From Lentzea aerocolonigenes (lineage in GTDB: Bacteria; Actinomycetota; Actinomycetes; Mycobacteriales; Pseudonocardiaceae), in contig NZ_BBOJ01000003.1 in assembly GCF_000974445.1 (NCBI RefSeq), forward strand, positions 406,266-470,265: a stretch of 64,000 nt of DNA, in the 5' to 3' direction. Under the pieces are notes generated by a model. That model saw only the letters and a program-made list of their open reading frames with translations. It made no database searches and was not told the origin of the DNA. A program made the position numbers and the translations under genes. This document shows, in pieces, positions 53,280 through 61,812 of this stretch (within the stretch, counting starts at the first letter, position 1; the number at the start of each line of letters is the position of its first letter).

Positions 53280-53990
53280 ATGGCCGACGACACCGCAGGA
53301 GAAAGCCAGGACCTGGCCGCTCACCTGACCCGAGTCGCCCGGATGCTGCAGAAGCAGGGCGGCGAGCAGGAGACGATGGACGCGATCGTGCGCGCGGCGG
53401 TGGGCACCATTCCCGGAGCCGGACACGCGGGCATCATGACCGTGCTGCGCCGCAGCGAGGTCCGGACCGTCGCGACGACCGGTGACCTGCCGTGCGAGGT
53501 CGACCAGGCCCAGCTCGAGGCCGGCCAGGGCCCGTGCCTGACCGCGCTGTACGACGAGAAGATCGTCTCGGTGCCCGACGTCGAGCAGGACGGCCGGTGG
53601 CCGTTGTTCGCGGAACGGGTGGTGAAGCTGGAGGTGGCGAGCATGCTGTCGTTCCAGCTGTTCGTCGAGAACGACGACCTGGGCGCTCTCAACCTCTACG
53701 CGAGCGGGGTCAACGCGTTCAGCGACGAGTCCGAGCACGTCGGCTCCTTGTTCGCCGGACACGCGGCGATCGCGCTGTCCACCGCGCAGGAACGCAGGCA
53801 CCTCGGCGAAGCGGTGCAGACGCGCGACCTGATCGGGCAGGCGAAGGGCATCCTGATGGAGCGCCACGGCCTCGACGCGGACCAGGCGTTCGCCGCGCTG
53901 ACCCGCGTCAGCCAGCTCACCAACACCAAGCTGCGCGACATCGCCGAACAGCTCACCCGCACCGGGAAGCTCCCGAGGCCCGGCCGCTGA
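53280..53990 (+). CDS. GAF-ANTAR response protein
   Basis: 236 aa. GAF domain (residues ~15-165; GAGHAGIMTVLRR, GQGPCLTALYDEKIVSV, GALNLYASG) followed by an ANTAR RNA-binding domain (LIGQAKGILMERHGLDADQAF). ANTAR proteins bind paired RNA hairpins to prevent termination. The GAF part probably senses a small molecule or redox signal. It is a close paralogue of the protein at 59976. Confidence 0.9.
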   Translation: MADDTAGESQDLAAHLTRVARMLQKQGGEQETMDAIVRAAVGTIPGAGHAGIMTVLRRSEVRTVATTGDLPCEVDQAQLEAGQGPCLTALYDEKIVSVPDVEQDGRWPLFAERVVKLEVASMLSFQLFVENDDLGALNLYASGVNAFSDESEHVGSLFAGHAAIALSTAQERRHLGEAVQTRDLIGQAKGILMERHGLDADQAFAALTRVSQLTNTKLRDIAEQLTRTGKLPRPGR

Positions 53991-54001
53991 CCAGGACAAC
54001 G

Positions 54002-54026
54002 GTTTCCGATCACCGATTGTGGGTAC
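54002..54026 (+). promoter_or_regulatory. SigB-type promoter (GTTT-N15-GGGTAC)
   Basis: GTTT at 54002-54005 and GGGTAC at 54021-54026 with a 15-base spacer match the general-stress sigma consensus of actinomycetes. It lies 83 bases before the glycosyltransferase start. Confidence 0.6.
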
Positions 54027-54108
54027 CCGCCGCCATCGCCGAACACCGGCGACCGGTGACTCCGAGTTGAGCAGACAGCTCGTCTTACCTCAACCGTTGG
54101 AGTGCCAA

Positions 54109-55281
54109 GTGAAGATCGCCATGGTGTCCGCCCACGCCAGTCCGCTGGGACAGGACCTGGATTCGCACGTCACCGGTCTCGCGGCGGCCTTAGGCCGGCA
54201 CGGCCACGACGTGACGATCTACCACCGCCGGGACGACGCGGACCTGCCCGTGCGGGTGCGCGCGGACCACGGTTACGACGTGGTGCACGTGTCCGCCGGA
54301 CCTCCGACCAGGCTCGACGACGACCAGGCCCTGCCGCACATGGGCGACTTCGCGTCGTTCCTGCTGCGCGAGTGGGCCGTGTCCCAGCCCGACGTCGTGC
54401 ACGGGCACCGCTGGATGTCCGGACTGGTGAGCGTGCTCGGCGGACGGCGGGTGCGTGTTCCCGTCGTGCAGACGTTCCACTCGCTGGCCGTCTCCGGAAA
54501 GCAGCACAGGGGTGCCGTCGAGCGCGGCAAGATCGAGGCGCTGGTCGCGAAGGAGGCCGCACACGTCGTCGCCACCAGTTCGAGCGAGGCCTTCGCCCTC
54601 GCCGCGGCGGGCGTCGACCGCAGGAAGATCTCGGTGGTGACCAGCGGCGTCGACCTCGACGCGTTCACCCCGGACGGACCGCCGGCTCACCGCGACCAGA
54701 AGTACCGCGTCGTCGTCGCGGAGCCGTTGCCGTCGCACCGGAGCATCGACGCCATGTTCACCGCTCTGTCGCGAGTGGACGGTGCCGAGCTCGTGATCAT
54801 CGGTCTTCCCGGTGACTCTCCCGCGACCGCGGAACTGCGAGCACGGGCGGAGAAGATCGGTGTGGCTCCGAGGGTCGTGTTCGTCGGCTCGGTCGCGCAC
54901 GAGGCCGTGCCGGCGCTGCTGCGGTCGGCCGACGCGGTGGTGTGCGCGCCGGCGCACGAGCCGTCCGGTGCGGTCGCGCTCGAAGCGATGGCCTGTGGCA
55001 TTCCGGTCCTCGCCACCGCGATCGGCGAACTCGCCGACGTCGTCGTGGACGGCGTCACGGGACTGCTCGTCACGCCGGAGGACTCCGACGGTCTGGCACG
55101 GGCGCTGCACAGGCTGTTGCTGGACGACACCCTGCGGCAGGAGTTCTCGATGGCGAGCCTGGACCGCGTCGACGCCAGGTACTCCTGGAACCAGGTCGCG
55201 CTGGAGGTCCTGCGCGTCTACGAACGCGCGGGCGTGCCGGCGGCGAAAACCACTGACCTGTCAGTGGATCCGGTCCGGTAG
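54109..55281 (+). CDS. GT4-type glycosyltransferase
   Basis: About 390 aa. N-terminal Rossmann KIAMVSAHASPLGQDLDSHV, then PDVVHGHRWMSGLV, and a C-terminal GT-B domain with the nucleotide-sugar motif EPSGAVALEAMACGIPVL. GTG start with GGAG 6 bases upstream. Resembles MshA-like/sucrose-phosphate-synthase-like transferases. A paralogue lies at 60619 on the other strand. Acceptor unknown. Confidence 0.87.
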   Translation: MKIAMVSAHASPLGQDLDSHVTGLAAALGRHGHDVTIYHRRDDADLPVRVRADHGYDVVHVSAGPPTRLDDDQALPHMGDFASFLLREWAVSQPDVVHGHRWMSGLVSVLGGRRVRVPVVQTFHSLAVSGKQHRGAVERGKIEALVAKEAAHVVATSSSEAFALAAAGVDRRKISVVTSGVDLDAFTPDGPPAHRDQKYRVVVAEPLPSHRSIDAMFTALSRVDGAELVIIGLPGDSPATAELRARAEKIGVAPRVVFVGSVAHEAVPALLRSADAVVCAPAHEPSGAVALEAMACGIPVLATAIGELADVVVDGVTGLLVTPEDSDGLARALHRLLLDDTLRQEFSMASLDRVDARYSWNQVALEVLRVYERAGVPAAKTTDLSVDPVR

Positions 55282-55398
55282 GGCAGTGCGCGGGAGGCGG
55301 CGTGGTTGGCGATTGTCGTTTTGACGTCTACAGTCTGAAGATGACCGGTTGAGCCTGCAGCTGCGTCTTCCGACACCGGGGGGCGAGGAGGCTCGAAA

Positions 55399-55782
55399 AT
55401 GCCGAACATCTTTCACCTACCGCTGCACGTGCAACGCGAGGTTCACGGCCTGGCGATCGTCGTCCGCGCTGCCGGCGAGCTGGACCAGGAGACGGTCCAC
55501 GCCCTGCGGCTCGAACTGAGGACCGCGGTCGCGATGGCCACACCACCGTTCCCGGTCGTGGTGGACCTGACCGGACTCACGTTCTTCGGCTCCGCCGGAC
55601 TCAACGAACTCGTGAGACAACAGCGCCGCGCCGGCGCCACCGGCATCCCGTTGCGGATCGCGGCGGCCCATCGCGCGGTGCTGCGCCCGGTCACGGCGTC
55701 CGGCCTCGACCAGGTGCTGGAGCTGTACCCGGACGTCGAGCAGGCGCTGGCCGCCGGCAGGAGCGTCCGCCCGGCGGGCTGA
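55399..55782 (+). CDS. STAS-domain anti-sigma-factor antagonist
   Basis: 127 aa, single STAS domain. VVVDLTGLTFFGSAGLNELV contains the phosphorylatable Ser region. ATG with GAGGAGG about 9 bases upstream. It converges with an RsbW-like kinase gene 27 bases away; together they form a likely partner-switching pair. Confidence 0.88.
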   Translation: MPNIFHLPLHVQREVHGLAIVVRAAGELDQETVHALRLELRTAVAMATPPFPVVVDLTGLTFFGSAGLNELVRQQRRAGATGIPLRIAAAHRAVLRPVTASGLDQVLELYPDVEQALAAGRSVRPAG

Positions 55783-55809
55783 ACCAGGGCCTGGTCCGAT
55801 GTGGACGTT

Positions 55810-56259
55810 TCAGGCGGGGTGCGCCGCGCCGTCGAGCGAGAACTCGGCCCACACCGTCTTGTGGTCGCCCCGGCTCAGGACACCCCACCGGCTCGCCATG
55901 CGCTCGACCAGCACCAGACCGCGTCCGCGGAACGACCCCGCGGTGGACCTGCCCGGTGCCGGCAGCGCGTGAGGGCTGCTGTCGTCGACCTCCACGCGGA
56001 CCACCCGCCCACCGCCGGTCAGCGCCACCCGCACGTCACGCGGACCACTCGCGTGGTCGTAGGCGTTGCTGACGAGTTCGGTGCACACCAGCAGAACGTC
56101 CCCGAGCAGGTCGTCGGGGAACTTCGTGAGGGTCGCCCGCAACCAACGCCTGATGTGCACCAGAGGCGGCGTCTCGTCCGGAAGCTCGTGACTCACGACC
56201 TCGGCTGACGCCAACGACACTCTCTCGCCAGACTCACACCCGTCCAAGAATTGCTCCAT
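55810..56259 (-). CDS. RsbW-like ATP-binding anti-sigma kinase
   Basis: 149 aa HATPase_c protein. The N box is VCTELVSNAYDHA and the G2-like loop is GRGLVLVERMASRWG. Such proteins bind and sequester stress sigma factors and phosphorylate STAS antagonists. ATG 56259 chosen; another at 56271 would add four residues. Confidence 0.85.
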   Translation of the reverse strand: MEQFLDGCESGERVSLASAEVVSHELPDETPPLVHIRRWLRATLTKFPDDLLGDVLLVCTELVSNAYDHASGPRDVRVALTGGGRVVRVEVDDSSPHALPAPGRSTAGSFRGRGLVLVERMASRWGVLSRGDHKTVWAEFSLDGAAHPA

Positions 56260-56271
56260 TGCTCGCAGCAC

Positions 56272-56712
56272 GTGGCCCGGACGAAGGAGTACCCGTCCCG
56301 CCAGCGCGCAAAACTGGCCCCCTGTGCGTCAGCTCGCGCGGCGAGTGGCCGCAGGTCCGCGGACCTGCGCGCCGAGGCCGCGCGGGCGCCGACCGAGCAG
56401 GAACGTGCCGCACGGAGCCGCGCCGAGACCCGCGTCCGCGACGCGGCCGAACACGCGCGGCGCATCGCGGCCGACGCCGAGGAACGCGTCGAGGTGTCGC
56501 GGCGGGTGCGGTCCCGGATCGCCGCCCTGCTCCGGGCCGTCGACCGGCTGCTCTCCGACACCGCGCCGTCGCTCTCCGAACCGGAGGACGACCCGCGGCC
56601 GGTGGAACTGATTCCCTTGCAGGAACGCGCCCTGACCGGTTGCCGCGTCGCCGAGCCGGACGCCGCGGCCAGGTTCACACTGGTGGTCCGCTGGGGGAAT
56701 CCCTTCCAGTGA
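56272..56712 (+). CDS. Hypothetical Arg/Ala-rich coiled-coil protein
   Basis: About 146 aa, strongly helical from residue ~30 to 110 (ERAARSRAETRVRDAAEHA, VRSRIAALLRAVDRLL) with a C-terminal WGNPFQ. GTG at 56272 is the first plausible start, without a clear ribosome site, divergent from the RsbW-like gene. Codon pattern supports coding; no family recognised. Confidence 0.45.
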   Translation: MARTKEYPSRQRAKLAPCASARAASGRRSADLRAEAARAPTEQERAARSRAETRVRDAAEHARRIAADAEERVEVSRRVRSRIAALLRAVDRLLSDTAPSLSEPEDDPRPVELIPLQERALTGCRVAEPDAAARFTLVVRWGNPFQ

Positions 56713-56726
56713 AAGGCAGATCCGCC

Positions 56727-57626
56727 ATGCGCGCTGTGCGTTTCCACGAGTTCGGCGACCAGCACGTCCTCACCGTCGAGGACGCGCCGGATCCGCATCC
56801 TGGCCCCGGTGAGATCCGGATCAGAGTCCAGGCCGCGAGCGTGAACCCGATCGACTGGAAGATCCGGGCCGGCTACGTGAGGGAGTACATCCCGACCACG
56901 TTCCCCGCCATCACCGGGATCGACGCGGCCGGCACCGTCGACGAGATCGGCGAGGGCGTCACCGGTGTCGAGGCCGGTGACCGGGTCTTCGGCCTGGGAC
57001 AGGGCACCACCGCCGAGTACGCGGTGCTCTCCGCCTGGGCACCCGTGCCCAGCACCTGGACGTTCGAGCAGGCCGCCGCGGCAGGTCTGGCCGGTGCCAC
57101 CGCCGACGAGTGTCTCGACGCCCTCGGCGACCTCTCCGGCAAAACGCTGCTCGTCGAGGGCGCCGCGGGTGGCGTCGGTTCGGCCGCCGTGCAGATCGCC
57201 CTCGCCCGCGGTGCCACGGTGATCGGTACCGCGAGCGAGGGCCACCACGACTTCCTGCGGGAGCTCGGCGCGATTCCCATCACGTACGGCGAGGGTCTGG
57301 CCGAGAGGGTCGCGGCCGTCGCACCGTCCGGGGTCGACGCCGCGCTCGACGCGGCGGGCTCCGGTTCGCTGGCGGATCTCGTGGACCTCGCCGGTGACGC
57401 CTCCCGCGTCGTCTCCATCGCCGACATGGGTGCCGCCGCGCTCGGCGTCACGCTCATCGCCGGCAACGCGAACGCGACCGGCACCCTCGCGGACGTGTCG
57501 CGGCTCGGGGAGGCCGGTGCCCTGACGCCGCGCGTGGAGGCCACCTACCCGCTGGAGAAGGCCGGTGAGGCCCAGGCGCACGTCCAGGGCGGTCACGCCG
57601 GCGGCAAGGTCCTCATCACCGTCTGA
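56727..57626 (+). CDS. Zinc-independent quinone-oxidoreductase-type MDR protein
   Basis: 299 aa medium-chain reductase. MRAVRFHEFGD start, ITGIDAAGTVDEIGEGV, and the NADPH loop EGAAGGVGSAAVQIALARG (near residues 148-166). No structural-zinc Cys cluster, so quinone reductase-like. ATG with GAAAGG upstream, 15 bases after the coiled-coil gene. Confidence 0.88.
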   Translation: MRAVRFHEFGDQHVLTVEDAPDPHPGPGEIRIRVQAASVNPIDWKIRAGYVREYIPTTFPAITGIDAAGTVDEIGEGVTGVEAGDRVFGLGQGTTAEYAVLSAWAPVPSTWTFEQAAAAGLAGATADECLDALGDLSGKTLLVEGAAGGVGSAAVQIALARGATVIGTASEGHHDFLRELGAIPITYGEGLAERVAAVAPSGVDAALDAAGSGSLADLVDLAGDASRVVSIADMGAAALGVTLIAGNANATGTLADVSRLGEAGALTPRVEATYPLEKAGEAQAHVQGGHAGGKVLITV

Positions 57627-57701
57627 CGCGCACGGTTAGGCCGATCGGGTTACCTTCAGATTCCTGGTGAGCGGGCAACACACCAGGGATCGGAGGCCGC
57701 C

Positions 57702-59870
57702 GTGGCACACGACTCCGTTCCCCCGTGGATCGACCCCATGCTCGCCAAGCCCGACGGCGGCCGGCTGCGCGAGGGCCCGCAGTGGGCGTACGAGTACAAA
57801 CTGGACGGCTACCGCGTCGCGATGAGGATCGCGGCAGCCGGCACGACGGTGCTGACCAGCCGCAACGGCCTCGACCTTACGGCGGAGTTCGCCGAGCTGA
57901 CCGGGGTGCTGCGCGGGCGCGCCGCCGTGCTCGACGGCGAGGTGGTGGTCTACAACGAGTCCGGCCAGATCGACTTCGGCCTGCTGCAGCAACGACGGGG
58001 CCGCTTCCAGAAGCACCGCACCGCCCGCCGCGACGACCCGTTCACCGACGTCCCGGTGCGGTTCCTCGTGTTCGACCTCCTCCAGCTCGACGACGAGCTG
58101 CTGCTGAACCAGCCTTACGAACAGCGACGGCGTCTTCTCACCGAGCTGCCGATGCCCGACCCGTTCCACGTGGCGGTCGTGCCGTCGTTCAGCGCCGTCG
58201 AGCTGGCCGCCGAACGCCTCACCCCGCAACGGTTGCTGGAGCGGGTGGCCGCGGAGGGCCACGAAGGGCTGGTCGCGAAACGCCTCGACTCGCCGTACCT
58301 CCCCGGCAAACGACCGGACTTCTGGTGCAAGCACCCGCTCGTGCAGACCCGTGAGGTCATCGTCTGCGGGTGGCGGCCGGGCCAGAGCGGCTTCACCGGC
58401 ACCGTGGGCGGCCTGCTGCTCGGCGCGCACGACCCGGACACCGGCGACCTCGTCTACATCGGCGACGTCGGCACCGGCTTCACCCGCCAGGAACGCGACC
58501 TCCTGCGCGACCGCCTCCACCCCCTGGAACGCCGCAGCCACCCGTTCGCGACCACTCCCCCGCGCGAGGACGTCGTGCGCGCCAGGTGGGTCGCCCCGGT
58601 GCTGGTCGGCGAGGTGAGGTTCCGGCAGTTCACCCGCGGCGAGGGCGGCAGGCTCCGGCACACCGCGTGGCGCGGCCTGCGTGCCGACCGCGAGCCCGGC
58701 GAGGTGACCGCACCGGAGCCCGGCCGCCCCACCCCGCGACCGGCACCTCCCGCGACGACCGTCACAGCAGGCACCCGCCCCGCCACGCCGCCCGCGACGA
58801 CCAGCCGGGCAACCGCCGAAGCAGGCGGCCATCCCACCCCGCAACCCGCGACGATCCGCCGGCCGGCCACCCGAGCGGGCAACCCCACCCCACAACCCCC
58901 GACAACCAGCCAGCCGACCACTCAGCCGGGCCGTCCCACCCCGCAACCCCTGCCTCCCGAGGTGGCCGACCGGGTGACCGTCAAAGCGGGCGGCCGCACC
59001 CTCACACTGTCCAACTTGGACAAACCGCTGTACCCAGACGGCACCGCCAAAAGCGAGGTGATCGCCTACTACACCCGGATCGCGCCGTTCCTCCTGCCGC
59101 ACCTGCGCGACCGCCCCGTCACGTTCGTCCGGTTCCCCGACGGCGTGCGCGGTCAGAAGTTCTTCCAGAAGAACACCGACGCCGGCGCACCGTCCTGGCT
59201 GCCCACAGTTCCGTTGCGCGGCGGCGGTTCCCGGCGCGGCTCGGACGAGATCGTGCGCTACCCGCTGATCCACGAGCTCGCCGCGCTCGTCTGGGCCGCC
59301 AACCTCGCCGCTCTCGAACTGCACGTTCCTCAGTGGACGGTCACCGGCGGCACGAGGAACCTCCCGGACCGGCTCGTGTTCGACCTCGATCCCGGTCCCG
59401 GCACCACCGTCGTCGACTGCTGCCGGGTGGCGGAACGGCTGCACGACGTGCTGGCCGGCGACGGGCTCACTCCGGTCGCCACCACGTCCGGGTCGAAGGG
59501 CATGCAGGTCTATGCGGGGATCGACGCACCAGCAGCGCAGTCGCCGTCCGCCTATGCGAAGGCCGTCGCGGTGGCGTTCGAGCGGGAGACACCCGATCTG
59601 GTGACGGCGACGATGGCGAAGGCGCGCCGCGAGGGCAGGGTCTTCATCGACTGGTCGCAGAACAACCCTGCCAAGACCACCATCACCCCCTATTCGCTGC
59701 GCGGCCGCGACGAGCCGACCGCAGCCACCCCGGTCACCTGGGACGAGGTCCGCCGCTGCCGCCGTCCGGAGCAGCTGACGTTCACCGCGGACAACGTGCT
59801 GGACCGCGTCGCGGAGGTCGGTGACCTCTTCGCACCGATCGAGCAGAGGAGGGCACCTCTTGCCGGTTGA
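57702..59870 (+). CDS. ligD: LigD-type ATP-dependent DNA ligase with polymerase domain
   Basis: 722 aa. Residues ~1-335 are the ATP-dependent ligase (EYKLDGYR with adenylation Lys33, LDGEVVVYN, KHPLVQTREV, oligonucleotide-binding tail). Residues ~340-417 are a Pro/Thr-rich repetitive linker. Residues ~425-715 are the archaeo-eukaryotic-primase-like POL domain (LSNLDKPLYPDGTAKSEVI, VFDLDPGPG with Asp561/Asp563, TSGSKGMQVY). No NUC domain is present, and the order LIG-POL is the reverse of the mycobacterial fusion. Works in non-homologous end joining with Ku, which is not in the window. Confidence 0.92.
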   Translation: MAHDSVPPWIDPMLAKPDGGRLREGPQWAYEYKLDGYRVAMRIAAAGTTVLTSRNGLDLTAEFAELTGVLRGRAAVLDGEVVVYNESGQIDFGLLQQRRGRFQKHRTARRDDPFTDVPVRFLVFDLLQLDDELLLNQPYEQRRRLLTELPMPDPFHVAVVPSFSAVELAAERLTPQRLLERVAAEGHEGLVAKRLDSPYLPGKRPDFWCKHPLVQTREVIVCGWRPGQSGFTGTVGGLLLGAHDPDTGDLVYIGDVGTGFTRQERDLLRDRLHPLERRSHPFATTPPREDVVRARWVAPVLVGEVRFRQFTRGEGGRLRHTAWRGLRADREPGEVTAPEPGRPTPRPAPPATTVTAGTRPATPPATTSRATAEAGGHPTPQPATIRRPATRAGNPTPQPPTTSQPTTQPGRPTPQPLPPEVADRVTVKAGGRTLTLSNLDKPLYPDGTAKSEVIAYYTRIAPFLLPHLRDRPVTFVRFPDGVRGQKFFQKNTDAGAPSWLPTVPLRGGGSRRGSDEIVRYPLIHELAALVWAANLAALELHVPQWTVTGGTRNLPDRLVFDLDPGPGTTVVDCCRVAERLHDVLAGDGLTPVATTSGSKGMQVYAGIDAPAAQSPSAYAKAVAVAFERETPDLVTATMAKARREGRVFIDWSQNNPAKTTITPYSLRGRDEPTAATPVTWDEVRRCRRPEQLTFTADNVLDRVAEVGDLFAPIEQRRAPLAG

Positions 59871-59975
59871 AGATTCATCGAAACGGTGACATGTCTGACA
59901 CGACAACGTGTTTGCGCAGGCCGCTGTTGAGGGTAGGAAAATCAGGTGCGTCGGACATTTGATGATGGAGGCATC

Positions 59976-60665
59976 ATGACCGCGACTGATGACGGCGGGT
60001 TCAGACAGCTCGCCGAGACCCTCAGCCACGTGGCGAGAACCCTGCAAGCCGAGCCGGACGTGGACACCACGTTGGGCGCGATCGTGAAGGCCGCCGTCGA
60101 GTACGTCCCAGAAGCCGAACACGCCGGCATCTCCCTGGTCGAACGCGGCAAGATCCGCACCGTCGCCCCGACCAGCGGCATCGTCGACATCATCGACCAG
60201 CTGCAGTACGACTTCCACGAAGGTCCTTGCGTCGACGCGATCGCCGAGCACCAGACGTACCGCGTCGGCGACGTCGGTACCGAGGCCAGGTGGCCCTCGT
60301 TCGGGCCGGCAGCGGCGGATCACGGCATCCACTCGTTGCTGTCCTACCGCCTGTTCGTCACGGACCGGACACTCGGCGCGCTCAACCTGTACTCGAGCCG
60401 TGTCGACGCGTTCGACGAACGCACCGAAGAGGACGGTCTGCTGTTCGCGACGCACGCCGCGATCGCCCTGGTCGGCGCGCAGCGGGAGGCGCAGCTCGGC
60501 ATCGCCATCGAGAACCGCGACATCATCTCGACGGCCAAGGGAATCCGCATGGAGCGCCACGACCTCGACGCCGCCTCCGCCTTCCGGATGCTGGTGGAGG
60601 CTTCGCAGTCGACGAACGTCAAACTGCACGACGCGGCGGCGTGGCTCGTGGAGAACCGCACCTAG
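59976..60665 (+). CDS. GAF-ANTAR response protein (paralogue)
   Basis: 229 aa with the same GAF (EAEHAGISLVERGK, HEGPCVDAIAEHQTYRV, GALNLYSSR) and ANTAR (ISTAKGIRMERHDLDAASAF) layout as the protein at 53280. ATG at 59976 with GGAGG 5 bases upstream. A GGGTAG at 59931-59936 with GTTT 17 bases before may be a stress-type promoter. Overlaps the convergent glycosyltransferase by 47 bases. Confidence 0.9.
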   Translation: MTATDDGGFRQLAETLSHVARTLQAEPDVDTTLGAIVKAAVEYVPEAEHAGISLVERGKIRTVAPTSGIVDIIDQLQYDFHEGPCVDAIAEHQTYRVGDVGTEARWPSFGPAAADHGIHSLLSYRLFVTDRTLGALNLYSSRVDAFDERTEEDGLLFATHAAIALVGAQREAQLGIAIENRDIISTAKGIRMERHDLDAASAFRMLVEASQSTNVKLHDAAAWLVENRT

Positions 60666-61812
60666 GCGCGCGCTGCGCGGCGATCGCCTCAGGTCCCGCC
60701 GCGCGCTCGTAGGCCTGTGCGATGTCGAAGGCCACTCGGTCCCACGCGTAGCGGACCCGAGTGCGGTCCTGACCAGCGGCACCGAGCTCCTGACGCCGGG
60801 TGTGGTCGGCCAGCAGTCCCCGCAACGCCCGTGCCAGCAGCACGGGTTTGCGCGGCGGCACGTGCAGGCCGGTCACCTCGTGCACCACGGACTCCGTGTG
60901 GCCGCCCGACGACACCACCACCGGTACGCCGCACGCCATCGCTTCGAGCGGCACGACGCCGAACGACACGTGCCGCTGAGGACACACCACGACGTCCGCG
61001 GACCGGATCAGCGCGGGCACGTCCGAGTGCGGCACGCGCCCGAGGAACGTGACCCTGTCGGCGACGCCGTGCCGTGCCGCCAACGCCCGCAGCCGCTGGA
61101 GGTCCTCCGGCAGCCCGGAACCGGCGACCACCAGTTCGGTCCACGTCACCGCGGTGAGCGCGCTGATCAGGTCGTCGACGCCGTCGTGCGGCGAAAGTCC
61201 TGCCACCGCGAGGATGCGGGGCATTCCGTTGCGCGCCGCGACCGTGCCGTTCAGCGTGAACACCTGCGTGTCCACGCCCCACGGGACGATCGAGATCCGC
61301 GACCGGCGCAGGCCCAGCCGGGCGAGCTCGTCCGCCTCGTGGCCGGACGTGGCGATCACGCCCGCCGCGCCTCGTCCGACGAGCCGTTCGATTCCCGCCG
61401 AGTCGCCGCCCTCGATGCCGTGGTAGCTCAGCACGATCGGGATTCCGGCGCGGCGCGCGCCGAGCACCGCCGCCAGTCCGGACGTCCAGTGGTGCGCGTG
61501 GACGAGGTCCGGTGGTTCGCTCACCCGGGCGGCGTCCAGGAACCGGGCGAACTCCCCGATGTGCGGGACGACCTCGTCCTGGCCGAGCACCGCGGCGGGA
61601 CCGGCCGGCACGTGCACGACTTCGACGCCGCGCTCCACCCGGACGCGGCGCGGCAGCCTCGGGTCGGCCCGGCGGGTGTGGATCGTCAGCTCGTGTCCCT
61701 GCCGTGCCAGCGCTTCCGAGAGCTCGGCGACGTGGAGGCGCTGCCCGACGGCGTCCGGGTCGCGCCGCGCGGTGAGAGGGTTCTCCTGCACGGAGATCAT
61801 CGCGATCTTCAC
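60619..61812 (-). CDS. GT4-type glycosyltransferase (paralogue)
   Basis: About 397 aa, related to the transferase at 54109: KIAMISVQENPLTARRDPDAV, PPDLVHAHHWTSGLA, FGVVPLEAMACGVPVV. GTG at 61812 with GGAGG 7 bases upstream; the start overlaps the DUF3152 stop as GTGA, so the two genes are coupled. The C-terminal tail (~15 residues) overlaps the opposite GAF-ANTAR gene. Confidence 0.87.
   Translation of the reverse strand: MKIAMISVQENPLTARRDPDAVGQRLHVAELSEALARQGHELTIHTRRADPRLPRRVRVERGVEVVHVPAGPAAVLGQDEVVPHIGEFARFLDAARVSEPPDLVHAHHWTSGLAAVLGARRAGIPIVLSYHGIEGGDSAGIERLVGRGAAGVIATSGHEADELARLGLRRSRISIVPWGVDTQVFTLNGTVAARNGMPRILAVAGLSPHDGVDDLISALTAVTWTELVVAGSGLPEDLQRLRALAARHGVADRVTFLGRVPHSDVPALIRSADVVVCPQRHVSFGVVPLEAMACGVPVVVSSGGHTESVVHEVTGLHVPPRKPVLLARALRGLLADHTRRQELGAAGQDRTRVRYAWDRVAFDIAQAYERAAGPEAIAAQRAPRCGSPRATPPRRAV

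Noticed and set aside
55770..55805. Short palindrome ACCAGGGCCTGGT between the STAS and RsbW-like genes
   Set aside because: Too short and with no loop space for a convincing terminator; could be chance in GC-rich DNA.
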